A DNA stretch of 64,000 nucleotides from Clostridia bacterium (GTDB lineage: Bacteria; Bacillota; Clostridia; Peptostreptococcales; Anaerovoracaceae), in NCBI GenBank assembly GCA_910575405.1, contig CAJTER010000007.1, positions 67,545 through 131,544 of the forward strand. The letters run 5' to 3'. A program made the position numbers and the translations under genes. The notes under the pieces were generated by a model. It had not been told where the DNA came from and ran no database searches. It worked only from the letters and a program-made list of their open reading frames with translations. This document shows positions 9,627 through 18,347 of the stretch, piece by piece (position 1 is the stretch's first letter; every line of letters begins with the position of its first letter).

Positions 9627-11276
9627 TTATCCCTTCAGCTTGTTGTGCTGGATCTTGCCGCTGATGGTCTTGGGCAGCTCTTCCCAGAATTCAATATATC
9701 TGGGATACTTGTAGCTGGCCATTTTCTTTCTGGCATAGCGCTGGATCTCCTTTTTCAGATCATCCGTGCCCTCAATACCTTCTACCAGCACGATGCACGC
9801 CTTGATCACCTGCCCCCGGATCTTTCCCGGAATTGAGGTCACGCCGCATTCCAGAACATAGGGAAGCTCCATAAGCACACTTTCGATTTCAAAAGGACCG
9901 ATGCGGTAACCGGCGGACTTGATAACATCATCATCCCGCCCTACATACCAGTAATAGCCATCCTCGTCCTTCCAGGCCGTATCGCCGGTATGGTAGATAC
10001 CATTGTTCCAGGCCTGTCTGGTCAGTTCTTTACTGCGGTAATAGCCGTCAAAAAGCCCTATTGGTATTTTTTTGCCTGTCCGAATTACAATTTCTCCCTT
10101 TTCTCCTGCAGGTACCGGGCGGCCGTCCTCTCCAAGCAGCTCTACGTCATACAATGGCGTCGGCTTTCCCATGGATCCGGCTTTTGGCTCCATCCCCTTC
10201 AAAGTTCCCACAGCCAGCGTCATTTCCGTCTGACCAAAGCCCTCGTGAAGGGAAAGCCCCGTCACCTTTTTGAACTGGTTGAATACTTCGGCATTAAGCG
10301 CTTCTCCGGCTGTTGTAACATGCTTTAAATGGCTGAAGTCATATTTGGAAAAATCCTTTTTTATCATCATCCGATAAACCGTGGGCGCCGCACAGAAGGT
10401 TGTAATCTGATAGCGGGCAATCATATCCATGATTTCCCCGGCATCAAAGCTGTCCATATCATAGGTAAAAACCGCAGCCTCACACAGCCACTGTCCGTAC
10501 AGCTTGCCCCACAGCGCTTTTCCCCAGCCTGTATCCGAAATCGTAAAATGAATCCCGTCCGGATCTACCTGGTGCCAGTATTTTGCTGTTATAAAGTGGC
10601 CCAGAGGATAGAGAAAATCATGGATAGCAATTTTGGGATAGCCCGTTGTACCGGATGTAAAGAACATAATGGAAGGTTCTTTCCCGCAGGCTCGCTGCTC
10701 AGGGACAAAAGGTCCGCTGAACTGCTGGATACCGCTGTCAAAAGAATTCCAGCCTTCCCGCTTTCCTCTTACAATAATTTTTATAATCTCCTCTGGTACT
10801 GTCTCCATGGCCAGTTCAACCTGATAAGCCACATTATCGTCCGCCGTACACACGATGGCCTTGACGCCAGCCGCTTTAAAACGATATTCAAAGTCATGCT
10901 GCTTCATCAGGTTCGTAGCCGGAATCGCCACTGCTCCCAGCTTATGAAGACCTAAAATAGCAAACCAAAACTGGTAATGGCGCTTCATGACCAGCATAAC
11001 CCGGTCACCCTTTCCGATCCCCAGGGATTGGAAATAGGCGGCTGCTTTTGAAGAATATTTACTCATATCTCCAAATGTAAACTCTCGCTTTCTTTTATTT
11101 TTGGCTATATGAAGCATTGCCAGTTTATCCGGCTGCTGCTCGGCCAGTTTGTCCACAATATCAAAGGCAAAATTGAAACTCTCAATATTTTTAAAATCAA
11201 TGGATTGAAGCCGCCCTCCCGCATCCTCAACCGCATCAATGTAAGTTTCATAAATAAAATGTCGTTTGTTTTCCAT
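9627..11276 (-). CDS. AMP-forming acyl-CoA synthetase
   Basis: A 549-residue adenylate-forming enzyme expected to activate a carboxylic acid to acyl-AMP and then acyl-CoA. The P-loop FFTSGTTGYPKIA is near residue 209, the adenylation motif HEGFGQTEMT near 342, the hinge YHTGDTAWKDEDGYYWYVGR near 421-440, and the C-terminal catalytic Lys in PKTISGKIQHNKL near 535. The overall pattern resembles medium-chain (ACSM-type) acyl-CoA synthetases; chain length cannot be inferred. GGAGG lies 8 nt before the ATG. It is a single-gene unit with a TATAAT box at 11311-11316 and a perfect 16-bp palindrome further upstream. Confidence 0.92.
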   Translation of the reverse strand: MENKRHFIYETYIDAVEDAGGRLQSIDFKNIESFNFAFDIVDKLAEQQPDKLAMLHIAKNKRKREFTFGDMSKYSSKAAAYFQSLGIGKGDRVMLVMKRHYQFWFAILGLHKLGAVAIPATNLMKQHDFEYRFKAAGVKAIVCTADDNVAYQVELAMETVPEEIIKIIVRGKREGWNSFDSGIQQFSGPFVPEQRACGKEPSIMFFTSGTTGYPKIAIHDFLYPLGHFITAKYWHQVDPDGIHFTISDTGWGKALWGKLYGQWLCEAAVFTYDMDSFDAGEIMDMIARYQITTFCAAPTVYRMMIKKDFSKYDFSHLKHVTTAGEALNAEVFNQFKKVTGLSLHEGFGQTEMTLAVGTLKGMEPKAGSMGKPTPLYDVELLGEDGRPVPAGEKGEIVIRTGKKIPIGLFDGYYRSKELTRQAWNNGIYHTGDTAWKDEDGYYWYVGRDDDVIKSAGYRIGPFEIESVLMELPYVLECGVTSIPGKIRGQVIKACIVLVEGIEGTDDLKKEIQRYARKKMASYKYPRYIEFWEELPKTISGKIQHNKLKG

Positions 11277-11310
11277 CTGAGTTCCTCCATAAACCGAACC
11301 TGTTTTGATT

Positions 11311-11316
11311 ATTATA
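11311..11316 (-). promoter_or_regulatory. Putative -10 box of acyl-CoA synthetase gene
   Basis: Minus-strand TATAAT 35 bp upstream of the ATG. The -35 position reads TGGTAA, a partial match. Confidence 0.45.
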
Positions 11317-11430
11317 CTACGTATTGCTTCTAATTACCAGCAAAGCAGGGGTTTGGGTGTTAAATTCTGAAAAAAACCTGGAACGCCCCGCAGTATCTGG
11401 CTTTTTTGAAACCACTTTGCATTTTTATCA

Positions 11431-11446
11431 GTCCTATATATAGGAC
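11431..11446. promoter_or_regulatory. 16-bp perfect palindrome, operator-like
   Basis: GTCCTATATATAGGAC is perfectly self-complementary. It sits in the 310-bp divergent region between the acyl-CoA synthetase gene (-) and ldcA (+), about 115 bp beyond the -10 box of the former and 140 bp before the latter. The rest of this gap is AT-rich with no ORF; several TATATT-like boxes at 11490-11510 could serve ldcA. Confidence 0.5.
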
Positions 11447-11586
11447 CTTATTTCAAAATACAAATGCATCTTAATGTAGTATTTAAAATTATATTATAAG
11501 ATATTAAAAATGTCAACAATGTTTCATTCTAATTTTTACCCAAATGAATAAAGTGATACAAATAAAAAAATCAAGGAGTTTCTTTT

Positions 11587-12546
11587 ATGCTGCGACACCC
11601 TGCCCCCTTGGAAAAAGGCGATTTTGCCGCTCTGACAGCCCCCGCCTCACCCGTTTCAGAGACTGTTCTTTCAGCTGCTGCTGATTCCCTTGAATTTCTG
11701 GGATTAAAACCGATTGTCATGCCTAGCTGCAGAATGGCGGATGGCTATCTGGCCGGTTCAGATGCCCAAAGAGCCGAGGATTTAAACAGAGCCTTTGCCG
11801 ATCCTGCAATCCGGGGAATTTTTTGCATACGCGGAGGATATGGCTCTGCCAGAATTCTGCCCCTTTTAGATATGGAAGTGATTCGAAATAATCCGAAAAT
11901 CTTTATAGGCTACAGTGATATTACAGCCCTACATACGGCTTTTAATCAAATCTGCGGATTTGTAACCTTCCATGGACCTATGCCTGGAGAAAATTATGCT
12001 CTCCTGGATGTTTATTCTCTGGAAAGTCTGAAACGATTACTCTTTTTTCCAAAGGCTGAAGGTGAAATCGCAAATCCACCCGGAAAAAAGCTGCAAACCC
12101 TCTTTGCCGGGCAGGCGGAGGGCATTCTCACAGGCGGGAATCTTACGGTACTTCAGTCCACCCTGGGATCACGCTATGAAGTTGACACAAAGGGAAAAAT
12201 TCTGTTCCTAGAGGATACCGGCGAATCACCTTACCGGCTGGACCGGGCGCTGACCTCTCTTGCTCTTGCCAGAAAACTGCGGGACTGCTCGGGGATCCTC
12301 TTGGGTACGTTTACAAACTGCCGGGATTCCTCTCCTGAGCATACGGCTGCTTCCCCGCAAAACTGTGCTGCAATGGATTCAAAGCTAAAAGAACGATTCT
12401 GCGAACTTCTGGCGCCCTGGGAAAAGCCAGTTGCCTTTCATATGCAAGCTGGACATATTGCTTCCCAATGTACGCTGCCCTTTGGAGCGCGAGTCTTCCT
12501 CAATGCCAGTAAGCAGGGAGCTTCTCTTTTCTATGCGAAAAAATAG
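11587..12546 (+). CDS. ldcA: LD-carboxypeptidase (peptidase S66)
   Basis: A 319-residue cytoplasmic serine peptidase of the LdcA/MccF family, expected to trim the terminal D-Ala from murein tetrapeptides during cell-wall recycling. Visible marks are the N-terminal GDFAALTAPASP, the IRGGYGSAR oxyanion region near residue 80, the nucleophile Ser in IGYSDITALH near 105, and the C-terminal HMQAGHIASQCTLPFG with the catalytic His. AAGGAG precedes the ATG by 8 nt. The alternative role of this family, immunity to microcin C-type compounds, cannot be excluded. Single gene followed by the deoD promoter. Confidence 0.9.
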   Translation: MLRHPAPLEKGDFAALTAPASPVSETVLSAAADSLEFLGLKPIVMPSCRMADGYLAGSDAQRAEDLNRAFADPAIRGIFCIRGGYGSARILPLLDMEVIRNNPKIFIGYSDITALHTAFNQICGFVTFHGPMPGENYALLDVYSLESLKRLLFFPKAEGEIANPPGKKLQTLFAGQAEGILTGGNLTVLQSTLGSRYEVDTKGKILFLEDTGESPYRLDRALTSLALARKLRDCSGILLGTFTNCRDSSPEHTAASPQNCAAMDSKLKERFCELLAPWEKPVAFHMQAGHIASQCTLPFGARVFLNASKQGASLFYAKK

Positions 12547-12569
12547 CGACTTCCTGCAATTTTCCTTCT

Positions 12570-12583
12570 CTGTAAACTTACAG
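12570..12583. promoter_or_regulatory. 14-bp palindrome upstream of deoD
   Basis: CTGTAAACTTACAG is an inverted repeat of CTGTAA around AC, 47 bp upstream of the deoD -35 box. It could be an operator; no U-tract follows, so it is not a terminator for ldcA. Confidence 0.4.
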
Positions 12584-12629
12584 ACTTCTGCCCACCATGT
12601 GCTGAAATATTGAAATATGCTGAAATCCA

Positions 12630-12659
12630 TTGAAATGAACGGTCATTCTGTTGTAAGAT
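12630..12659 (+). promoter_or_regulatory. deoD promoter
   Basis: TTGAAA at 12630-12635 and TAAGAT at 12654-12659 with an 18-bp spacer, 32 bp before the deoD start. Confidence 0.55.
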
Positions 12660-12690
12660 AGAGATATCAAAACTACGAAAGGAATTCACT

Positions 12691-13395
12691 ATGAGTACAC
12701 ACATTAACGCAGCCCAAACAGGCGATATTGCAGAAACCATCCTGCTGCCCGGGGATCCCCTCAGGGCAAAGTTTATTGCAGAAAATTATTTACAAAGTCC
12801 AAAGCTTTATAACGAAATCCGCGGAATGCTGGGATACACAGGAACTTATAAAGGTGTGCCAGTCTCGGTCCAGGGAACTGGTATGGGAATGCCCTCCATG
12901 GGTATCTATTCCTGGGAGCTCATTACGGAGTACAAGGTCCAAAACCTCATCCGCATCGGCACAGCCGGCTCATTCCACGAAAACATTAAAATCAAGGACA
13001 TTGTCCTGGGGGTTGCGGCATCTACGGACTCCAACTATGCCCACGCGTTTCATGTTCCGGGAACGTATGCCCCATGTGCCAGCTATGAGCTTCTATCAAA
13101 GGCCAGAGATGCTTCGGAAAAGCTGAACATTCCTTTTAAAGCTGGAAATATTGTATCCTGCGATGTATTTTATGAATTTGATGACTGGTGGAAAAAATGG
13201 GCTGAAATGGGAATCATGGCAGTAGAAATGGAAGCTGCCGCACTTTATATGAATGCCGCCTACAATCGTGTCAACGCTCTGGCCATGATGACCATCAGTG
13301 ACCACTTTGTTACAGGAGAGCGTTCCTCAGCAGAAGAACGCCAGCATTCCTTTACGGAAATGATGGAGCTTGCCCTGGAGATTGCGGTAGGCTAG
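12691..13395 (+). CDS. deoD: Purine-nucleoside phosphorylase
   Basis: A 234-residue trimeric/hexameric PNP (PNP_UDP_1 family) that splits purine nucleosides with phosphate into base and (deoxy)ribose-1-phosphate. Signatures are ILLPGDPLRAKFIAE near residue 20 (phosphate-binding GD-PxR), GTGMGMPS near 64, RIGTAGS near 88, VEMEAAALY near 178 (ribose site) and the catalytic Asp in TISDHF near 204. AAAGGA precedes the ATG. Length and motifs fit DeoD of Gram-positive bacteria closely. Transcribed alone. Confidence 0.97.
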   Translation: MSTHINAAQTGDIAETILLPGDPLRAKFIAENYLQSPKLYNEIRGMLGYTGTYKGVPVSVQGTGMGMPSMGIYSWELITEYKVQNLIRIGTAGSFHENIKIKDIVLGVAASTDSNYAHAFHVPGTYAPCASYELLSKARDASEKLNIPFKAGNIVSCDVFYEFDDWWKKWAEMGIMAVEMEAAALYMNAAYNRVNALAMMTISDHFVTGERSSAEERQHSFTEMMELALEIAVG

Positions 13396-13524
13396 CATAG
13401 CACGCTGTTTTTTTCTCCCTTTTCATTTGCAGATTATTATGTTATACTGTTCTAATGTTATATTAATTTGCACATACATAAACCGTTATCTTGAAGGAAT
13501 TCATGAATAAGGGAGGGACCTCCA

Positions 13525-13893
13525 TTGAAAATACAGGAATCCGCAGAAAACTATCTGGAAGCAATCTTAATGATTAAGGAAGAGAAAGGGGAAGTACGTT
13601 CTATTGATATTGTAAACAAGCTTCAGTTTTCCAAACCCAGCGTCAGCGTTGCCATGAAACAGTTAGAAGTAAACGGTTATATTGAACGGGACTCTGCGGG
13701 AAACATTTTTCTGCTTCCTCCAGGGAAAAAAATTGCGGAAAGCATCTACGACCGGCACAATACTCTCATTAAGATTTTAACCCATCTGGGTGTCTGTGAG
13801 GAAACGGCAAGGCAGGATGCCTGTGGAATTGAACACCACATCAGTGACGAATCCTTTTTCGCGCTGAAAGAGCACTGTAAAAAAATCTTGTAA
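13525..13893 (+). CDS. DtxR/MntR-family metal-dependent regulator
   Basis: A 122-residue protein with the iron-dependent-repressor fold: winged helix-turn-helix in residues 5-60 (SAENYLEAILMI, then the recognition helix FSKPSVSVAMKQLE) followed by a short dimerization/metal domain ending HHISDESFFALKEHC. It lacks the SH3-like third domain, as in MntR-type members, and is somewhat short. Expected to sense Mn2+ or Fe2+ and control metal uptake or efflux genes, none of which adjoin it. The start is a TTG 10 nt after GGGAGGG; the nearby ATG at 13503 is out of frame. Confidence 0.85.
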   Translation: MKIQESAENYLEAILMIKEEKGEVRSIDIVNKLQFSKPSVSVAMKQLEVNGYIERDSAGNIFLLPPGKKIAESIYDRHNTLIKILTHLGVCEETARQDACGIEHHISDESFFALKEHCKKIL

Positions 13894-13918
13894 AAGAAGT
13901 CCTAATTTCAAACATTAC

Positions 13919-14010
13919 AAAAGAGCAGGCCTCTGTATACCAGCTTCAAAAGTCCGACTTAAAACTCAAACGATTGAAAACCGTATACTGCAAAGATAGC
14001 CTACTCTTTT
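13919..14010. terminator. Long structured bidirectional terminator
   Basis: Nested inverted repeats: AAAAGAGCAGGC (13919-13930) with GCCTACTCTTTT (13999-14010), one mismatch; GTATAC (13935-13940) with GTATAC (13983-13988); TTCAA (13945-13949) with TTGAA (13974-13978). On the plus strand a T-rich run follows (TTTTTTCTTT), fitting termination of the regulator gene; on the minus strand the same stem follows dltX and ends in TTTT. It is larger than a normal terminator. Confidence 0.6.
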
Positions 14011-14022
14011 TTCTTTCCCTTT

Positions 14023-14166
14023 TTAGAACTGTGCATATACGAACGCCGGAGCTGTTGACAAATTTGCCAGCATAAAATAGCCATAAATCATCATCATCAT
14101 GAGATAAAACAGCAATATATATTTTCCATAGCTCCAGAACTTACTTTCCTTCAGCCTGTGCCGCAA
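14023..14166 (-). CDS. dltX: DltX, small D-alanylation protein
   Basis: A 47-codon reading frame not captured by ordinary length cut-offs. It starts at TTG inside the end of dltD (26-nt overlap), with GAGGA about 11 nt upstream. The protein has a basic N-terminus (about residues 1-15), one membrane span with a Met-rich core (about 17-33), and ends AFVYAQF. That C-terminal Phe-(Ile/Val)-Tyr-x-x-Phe signature is the hallmark of DltX, which contacts the D-alanyl transfer machinery in the membrane. In many Firmicutes dltX is the first gene of the operon; here it is last. Identification rests on length, single TM, C-terminal motif and operon position. Confidence 0.85.
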   Translation of the reverse strand: MRHRLKESKFWSYGKYILLFYLMMMMIYGYFMLANLSTAPAFVYAQF

Positions 14167-15319
14167 ACCTGTAAATATCCTCATTTACTGCAAGCCATCC
14201 TTTCCAGCCCAAATGGACTTTATCCAAAAAGAAATATTTTGTGTATTCATCATCCCCAAGATCAGACAGCTGCGCGCCATATTGTTTGGCAAGCGCCCGG
14301 ATATTCTCATAATACTGCTGCCGCTCTTTCCTGGGAAATCCGATATGATCGTACCAATAGCCATTAACTGGCATCAGAACCAGCATGGGCTCAATTCCCG
14401 TTTCCCTGCACACCTGCAGAAAGCACCTTAAATCGTCATACTCCGGTGATTCGCTGTAGGAGTCACCGCGCTTTGAATCCTTTTTTTTATCCAGGTTCGG
14501 AAGCAGCTGTTTTTCATACACGCGGTGGGAAACATAAAAGGGATTGCCCTTAGCCGCACGCTCCCCTTCCTCCTGGGCCATTTTTTCATAAGCTGCCCAG
14601 TCTGGTTCTCCCGGCCTTCCCAGCTGCTTTGGATCATACTCTTTGACGCCTCTCGTTTTGGCCATGGTAAAGAGGCCGACTTTGCTCTTTTCTTTTAAAA
14701 AGCCCCTGTAAAACCGCACATACTGCTTGTCAAAAAAACTGGCCTTTCCCGTCAAGTAAACTCGCTCATACCGCTCGACCCGGCTGAGAGTCTGCGGATC
14801 CCCTGAAAGCAGCTTTTTGCTGCGCTCTACTATATAATTTTTCGTTTCCTGGGAAATAAGCCGGCTTCGAATCATGGCGATAAAATTTTCTTCTGAAAAA
14901 CGCGAAGCAAAGGCAGGCGCCAGAACGCCTTCTTTTTTAAACCACTGGGGAGACAGGATCAATACAACCTTTTTATTTTTAACCCCTTCTGCAAGCGCTG
15001 TCAGCTCTAAAGTATGAAACAGCGACTGATAATATCCTGCTCCCACCATCATCATATTGAAGGAATTATCCTCAAACAGATTTGCCGGATGGCTGGACAT
15101 CTTTTTTCCATGGCGAAACTCCGAAGAACCCAAAACCAGCATGGTATCCTTGTTCATATTGGCCTTCATCTCATCACTGGCAAAAAATTTGTAGCGACTG
15201 ATCCAGCTTCCAAAGGAGTGGGGATCAAATTTCATATTCCGATCCATAAACATGTGCAGCCCTGCCGCAGTTCCGATGAACAAGACCAGTGCAATGAGAA
15301 ATGCCGTTACCTTTTTCAC
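14141..15319 (-). CDS. dltD: D-alanyl transfer protein DltD
   Basis: A 392-residue extracytoplasmic SGNH-type protein anchored by one N-terminal membrane helix (residues about 4-22). It is needed for D-Ala esterification of teichoic acids. The nucleophile block is LGSSEFRHG near residue 67, and the C-terminal Asp/His pair lies in DKVHLGWKGW near 367. The start is GTG with AAGGAG 8 nt before it. It follows dltC closely and overlaps dltX by 26 nt, so expression with the dlt operon is near certain. Confidence 0.93.
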   Translation of the reverse strand: MKKVTAFLIALVLFIGTAAGLHMFMDRNMKFDPHSFGSWISRYKFFASDEMKANMNKDTMLVLGSSEFRHGKKMSSHPANLFEDNSFNMMMVGAGYYQSLFHTLELTALAEGVKNKKVVLILSPQWFKKEGVLAPAFASRFSEENFIAMIRSRLISQETKNYIVERSKKLLSGDPQTLSRVERYERVYLTGKASFFDKQYVRFYRGFLKEKSKVGLFTMAKTRGVKEYDPKQLGRPGEPDWAAYEKMAQEEGERAAKGNPFYVSHRVYEKQLLPNLDKKKDSKRGDSYSESPEYDDLRCFLQVCRETGIEPMLVLMPVNGYWYDHIGFPRKERQQYYENIRALAKQYGAQLSDLGDDEYTKYFFLDKVHLGWKGWLAVNEDIYRFAAQAEGK

Positions 15320-15323
15320 GGCT

Positions 15324-15554
15324 TCAGCTCCTTGCGCGAATCAGGGCAATTATTTTGTTAGGCGTCTCTACATCAGTCCGTTCTACTTCTGATGGAGAAA
15401 TGATAATTCCAAACTGCTCCTCAATGGCTACCAACAGCTCCGTAAAGGCCAGAGAATCCAAAAGCTCCTCTTCAAACAGGTTGATATCGCCATCTTCTCT
15501 TACAACATCATCTTCACAAATTTCTTCCAATAGGTCTAATACTTTCTCTTCCAT
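15324..15554 (-). CDS. dltC: D-alanyl carrier protein DltC
   Basis: A 76-residue acyl-carrier-like protein. The Ser of LLDSLAF (about residue 34) carries the phosphopantetheine arm that receives D-Ala from DltA and presents it to DltB. I use the second in-frame ATG (MEEKVLDLLEEI), 8 nt after GAGGTG; the ATG two codons earlier is too close to that site. It lies 40 nt after dltB and 4 nt before dltD. Acidic, as is usual for the family. Confidence 0.95.
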   Translation of the reverse strand: MEEKVLDLLEEICEDDVVREDGDINLFEEELLDSLAFTELLVAIEEQFGIIISPSEVERTDVETPNKIIALIRARS

Positions 15555-15594
15555 TTTCATTCACCTCATTTTTATCTTTTAGACTTCACAATGT

Positions 15595-16752
15595 TCACAC
15601 CAATGCCCCAGAAAACAGCAGGAATCCGAACATAACCAGATTCAGCGTAATAAACCAGGAAACCAGCCTGTACCATCTTTCTTTTTTGTGCTTTTTATAA
15701 AAAACCGACTTCTTCTGATAGATCTCTGTACAGGCCAAAAGAAGCCCGTGATACAGTCCATACAGCAGGTAATTGAGGGCAAGACCATGCCAGGCTCCCA
15801 TTACCGCCATATTGACGAGAAATCCGACGGATGCTCCTGTCAGCCTGGAGGAAAACCACTTTCCCTTAATGGCCATCATCATAAACCTGGAAAACAGGAA
15901 ATCGCGGAACCAGAAGGATAAGGTCATATGCCATCTGTTCCAGAATTCCTTTATGTCAATACTGACAAATGGCTTGCAAAAATTCTCTGGCGCCTTAATA
16001 CCCAGGATATAGCTCGTTCCAATGGCCATAGCGCTGTAGCCCGCAAAATCAAAGAAGAGATAAACGCCGTAGCAGTAGCTGTATCCGATATACTCCAGCA
16101 GGCTCTGAGGATCCTGGAAAAAGACAACACCCTTGTGTGCGAGAATGGCAAGAATGAATTTGTAAATCACACCTGCCAAAAGCCTTAAAAGTCCGTCTCC
16201 CACCAGCTCCAGATATTCCTGTCTGTCTGGCGGATTCGCCGCATCCTTCAGATACCTCCTGCTCCTGTCAATGGGGCCGCAGCTAAAGGTGGAAAACAGC
16301 AAAAGGAAATCCGCAAAATCCAGCCACCTTACGTCTTTGATAATGCCATCGTAAATCTCGATTATCATCTGCAGGCTGCGGAAGGTCAGATAGGAAATTC
16401 CCAGAAACTGAAAAAGCCCAATCTCAAACCCAAGCCCGGCCTCCGAAAGCTTGCTGAGAACCAGCGGAAGCAAACTCCCTGCAAGGAACAGGCGGTAAAG
16501 CGCCGTACTTCTTTCCTCACCCTGCTGCCGCCGCAAAGAGAGGTAGCAGCGGATGAGAACAAATTCCAAAAGGAAAAAGGCGGCAAACGAAATGAGCTGT
16601 CCCCTGTTTGGCCATAAAACCAGCACAATAACCAGTGCGGAGGCCGCTGTCCGGTATTTCTGAAGCGGCTTTTCTAAAACCCCCAGGATTACCGCAGGTA
16701 CAAAAATCAGAATCAGCAGCAGGAAAAACTGAATCCCTCCAAAGAACTCCAT
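15595..16752 (-). CDS. dltB: D-alanyltransferase DltB (MBOAT)
   Basis: A 385-residue multi-span membrane O-acyltransferase that moves D-Ala from DltC across the membrane. The segment SIDIKEFWNRWHMTLSFWFRD near 235-255 is the family signature, and the catalytic His lies in MGAWHGLALNYLLYG near 305. The start codon overlaps the dltA stop by one base (TAATG) and has GGGAGG 9 nt upstream, pointing to coupled translation. Confidence 0.96.
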   Translation of the reverse strand: MEFFGGIQFFLLLILIFVPAVILGVLEKPLQKYRTAASALVIVLVLWPNRGQLISFAAFFLLEFVLIRCYLSLRRQQGEERSTALYRLFLAGSLLPLVLSKLSEAGLGFEIGLFQFLGISYLTFRSLQMIIEIYDGIIKDVRWLDFADFLLLFSTFSCGPIDRSRRYLKDAANPPDRQEYLELVGDGLLRLLAGVIYKFILAILAHKGVVFFQDPQSLLEYIGYSYCYGVYLFFDFAGYSAMAIGTSYILGIKAPENFCKPFVSIDIKEFWNRWHMTLSFWFRDFLFSRFMMMAIKGKWFSSRLTGASVGFLVNMAVMGAWHGLALNYLLYGLYHGLLLACTEIYQKKSVFYKKHKKERWYRLVSWFITLNLVMFGFLLFSGALV

Positions 16753-18272
16753 TATGCCAGTCCTCCCAGCTGTTTGCGGTCAACTTTGCCATTGTTATTC
16801 ATAGGCAAGCTATCCATATGTATGATTTTCTTTGGTATCATATAGACCGGTAGCAACGCCTTCAACTTTTCCTTCATTTCCCTTGAGAACTGCAGACGGT
16901 TTTCCGGACGGATACTTCCCATTACAAAGGCTGTCAGGCTTTTCACCTTTCCATCTTTCACATTGGGAACTACCACTGCATGAGAAATATCATCAAGCTT
17001 TGTTATATTTTTTTCAATATCCTCAATTTCAATCCGATATCCGTTGAGCTTTACCTGCAGATCAATTCTGCCCTGATAAAAGAGATTTCCGTGCTTGTCT
17101 AAATAACCCTTATCCCCGGTGCGGTACGCCCGGCACGGCTTTCCATCCCTCATACTGGTAAAAAAGGCTTTTCGCGTCATCCCCTGCTGCCGGAAATATC
17201 CGGCGCTTACCGTATCTCCTGTAATGATAATCTCACCCGACTCTCCCGGTTTTGCAAGGCTTCCGTCTTTTTTGTGAATTTCCAAAACCGTGCCTGGCTT
17301 TGCCTTTCCTACAGGAAGCGGCTGTATCATATTAGCGAGCTCTCTGGTAATTGGAATTTCCGTAACAGCTACGGTGGATTCTGTTGGCCCATAGGTGTTC
17401 ATAATGATCGCCCTGGGAAACCGATCCATCAGCTTGATGGCCGTTGCGTTTGTAAGCGTTTCACCGCAGAAGAGGAAAACCTCCAACTCCGACATCAGCT
17501 CCTGGTTGAATTCCCGGTCTGCCATGCACATATCCGCAAAGGAAGGAGTCGAAACCCACACCCTTGCCCCTGACTTGGAAAGAGCTGGTATCAGAGCCTT
17601 AAAATCCATTTGTGTCTTTTTGTCAAGCAGATATAAGGTACCTCCACTGGCAAGGCAGGTGTAAAGATCCATAACCGAAAGATCAAAGGAAAATGGCGCC
17701 TGATTGAGGAAAACCTGGCCCTGCTTTCTCTTCCTGCTGGTTCCAAGCCCCACGGACCAATCCAGATAATGATCCAGATTGCTTTCTGTAATTTCAACGC
17801 CCTTTGGCTGTCCGGTACTGCCTGATGTAAAGATGATATAAAACGTATCCTCCCCGGATACCCGGTATTGGGGGGCAATCGTCTCTTTTGTTTTTGCTAC
17901 TATTTTCAGAGTTTCCTTTAGAGAAACGGTGCGTTTCAAATCCGCCTCTGTTTCCTCCAGTGCAAAGCTGATACAGGGGTTTACCATATCTGCAATAGTG
18001 CTTACCCGAGAATCAGGCATGGAAATATCCAGCGGACAATAAGGCCGGCCGGACTTTACAGCCGCAAGGAAACAGACGATCATAAAAGGAGCTTTATGTC
18101 CGTAAACGATGACAGGAGCTTTATTTTCTCCACAAGTTTTTTGAATATAAGCAGCAAGCCTGTCTGAATAATCGCCAAGCTGCTGATAAGTAAGATTTTG
18201 CTCTCCAAAACGGATCGCAGCCTTTTGCCCATGATTTTGGGTATAGAAATCCAACTGATTTAGAATCTTCAT
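16752..18272 (-). CDS. dltA: D-alanine--D-alanyl carrier protein ligase DltA
   Basis: A 506-residue adenylate-forming ligase that activates D-Ala with ATP and loads it on DltC. The P-loop FTSGSTGQPKGVE is near residue 148, NTYGPTESTVAVTE near 300, the hinge GRIDLQVKLNGYRIE near 402 and the C-terminal catalytic Lys in NNNGKVDRKQL near 497. I choose the ATG giving MKILNQLDFY; the GTG three codons earlier sits too close to the GAGGGGA ribosome site. First gene of dltABCDX. Confidence 0.95.
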   Translation of the reverse strand: MKILNQLDFYTQNHGQKAAIRFGEQNLTYQQLGDYSDRLAAYIQKTCGENKAPVIVYGHKAPFMIVCFLAAVKSGRPYCPLDISMPDSRVSTIADMVNPCISFALEETEADLKRTVSLKETLKIVAKTKETIAPQYRVSGEDTFYIIFTSGSTGQPKGVEITESNLDHYLDWSVGLGTSRKRKQGQVFLNQAPFSFDLSVMDLYTCLASGGTLYLLDKKTQMDFKALIPALSKSGARVWVSTPSFADMCMADREFNQELMSELEVFLFCGETLTNATAIKLMDRFPRAIIMNTYGPTESTVAVTEIPITRELANMIQPLPVGKAKPGTVLEIHKKDGSLAKPGESGEIIITGDTVSAGYFRQQGMTRKAFFTSMRDGKPCRAYRTGDKGYLDKHGNLFYQGRIDLQVKLNGYRIEIEDIEKNITKLDDISHAVVVPNVKDGKVKSLTAFVMGSIRPENRLQFSREMKEKLKALLPVYMIPKKIIHMDSLPMNNNGKVDRKQLGGLA

Positions 18273-18302
18273 ATTATTCACTTCCCCTCATTTCATTCAA
18301 TC

Positions 18303-18314
18303 ACACAATTGTGT
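18303..18314. promoter_or_regulatory. 12-bp palindrome in dlt leader
   Basis: ACACAATTGTGT is perfectly self-complementary and lies between the dlt -10 box and dltA. It may be an operator or a short leader hairpin. Confidence 0.4.
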
Positions 18315-18347
18315 CTGTATAGCACACTACCTCTATACGACAAATTC

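Noticed and set aside
11340..11420. Possible T-box or other riboswitch leader of acyl-CoA synthetase
   Set aside because: Only a weak imperfect stem with A/T runs; no T-box sequence or specifier.
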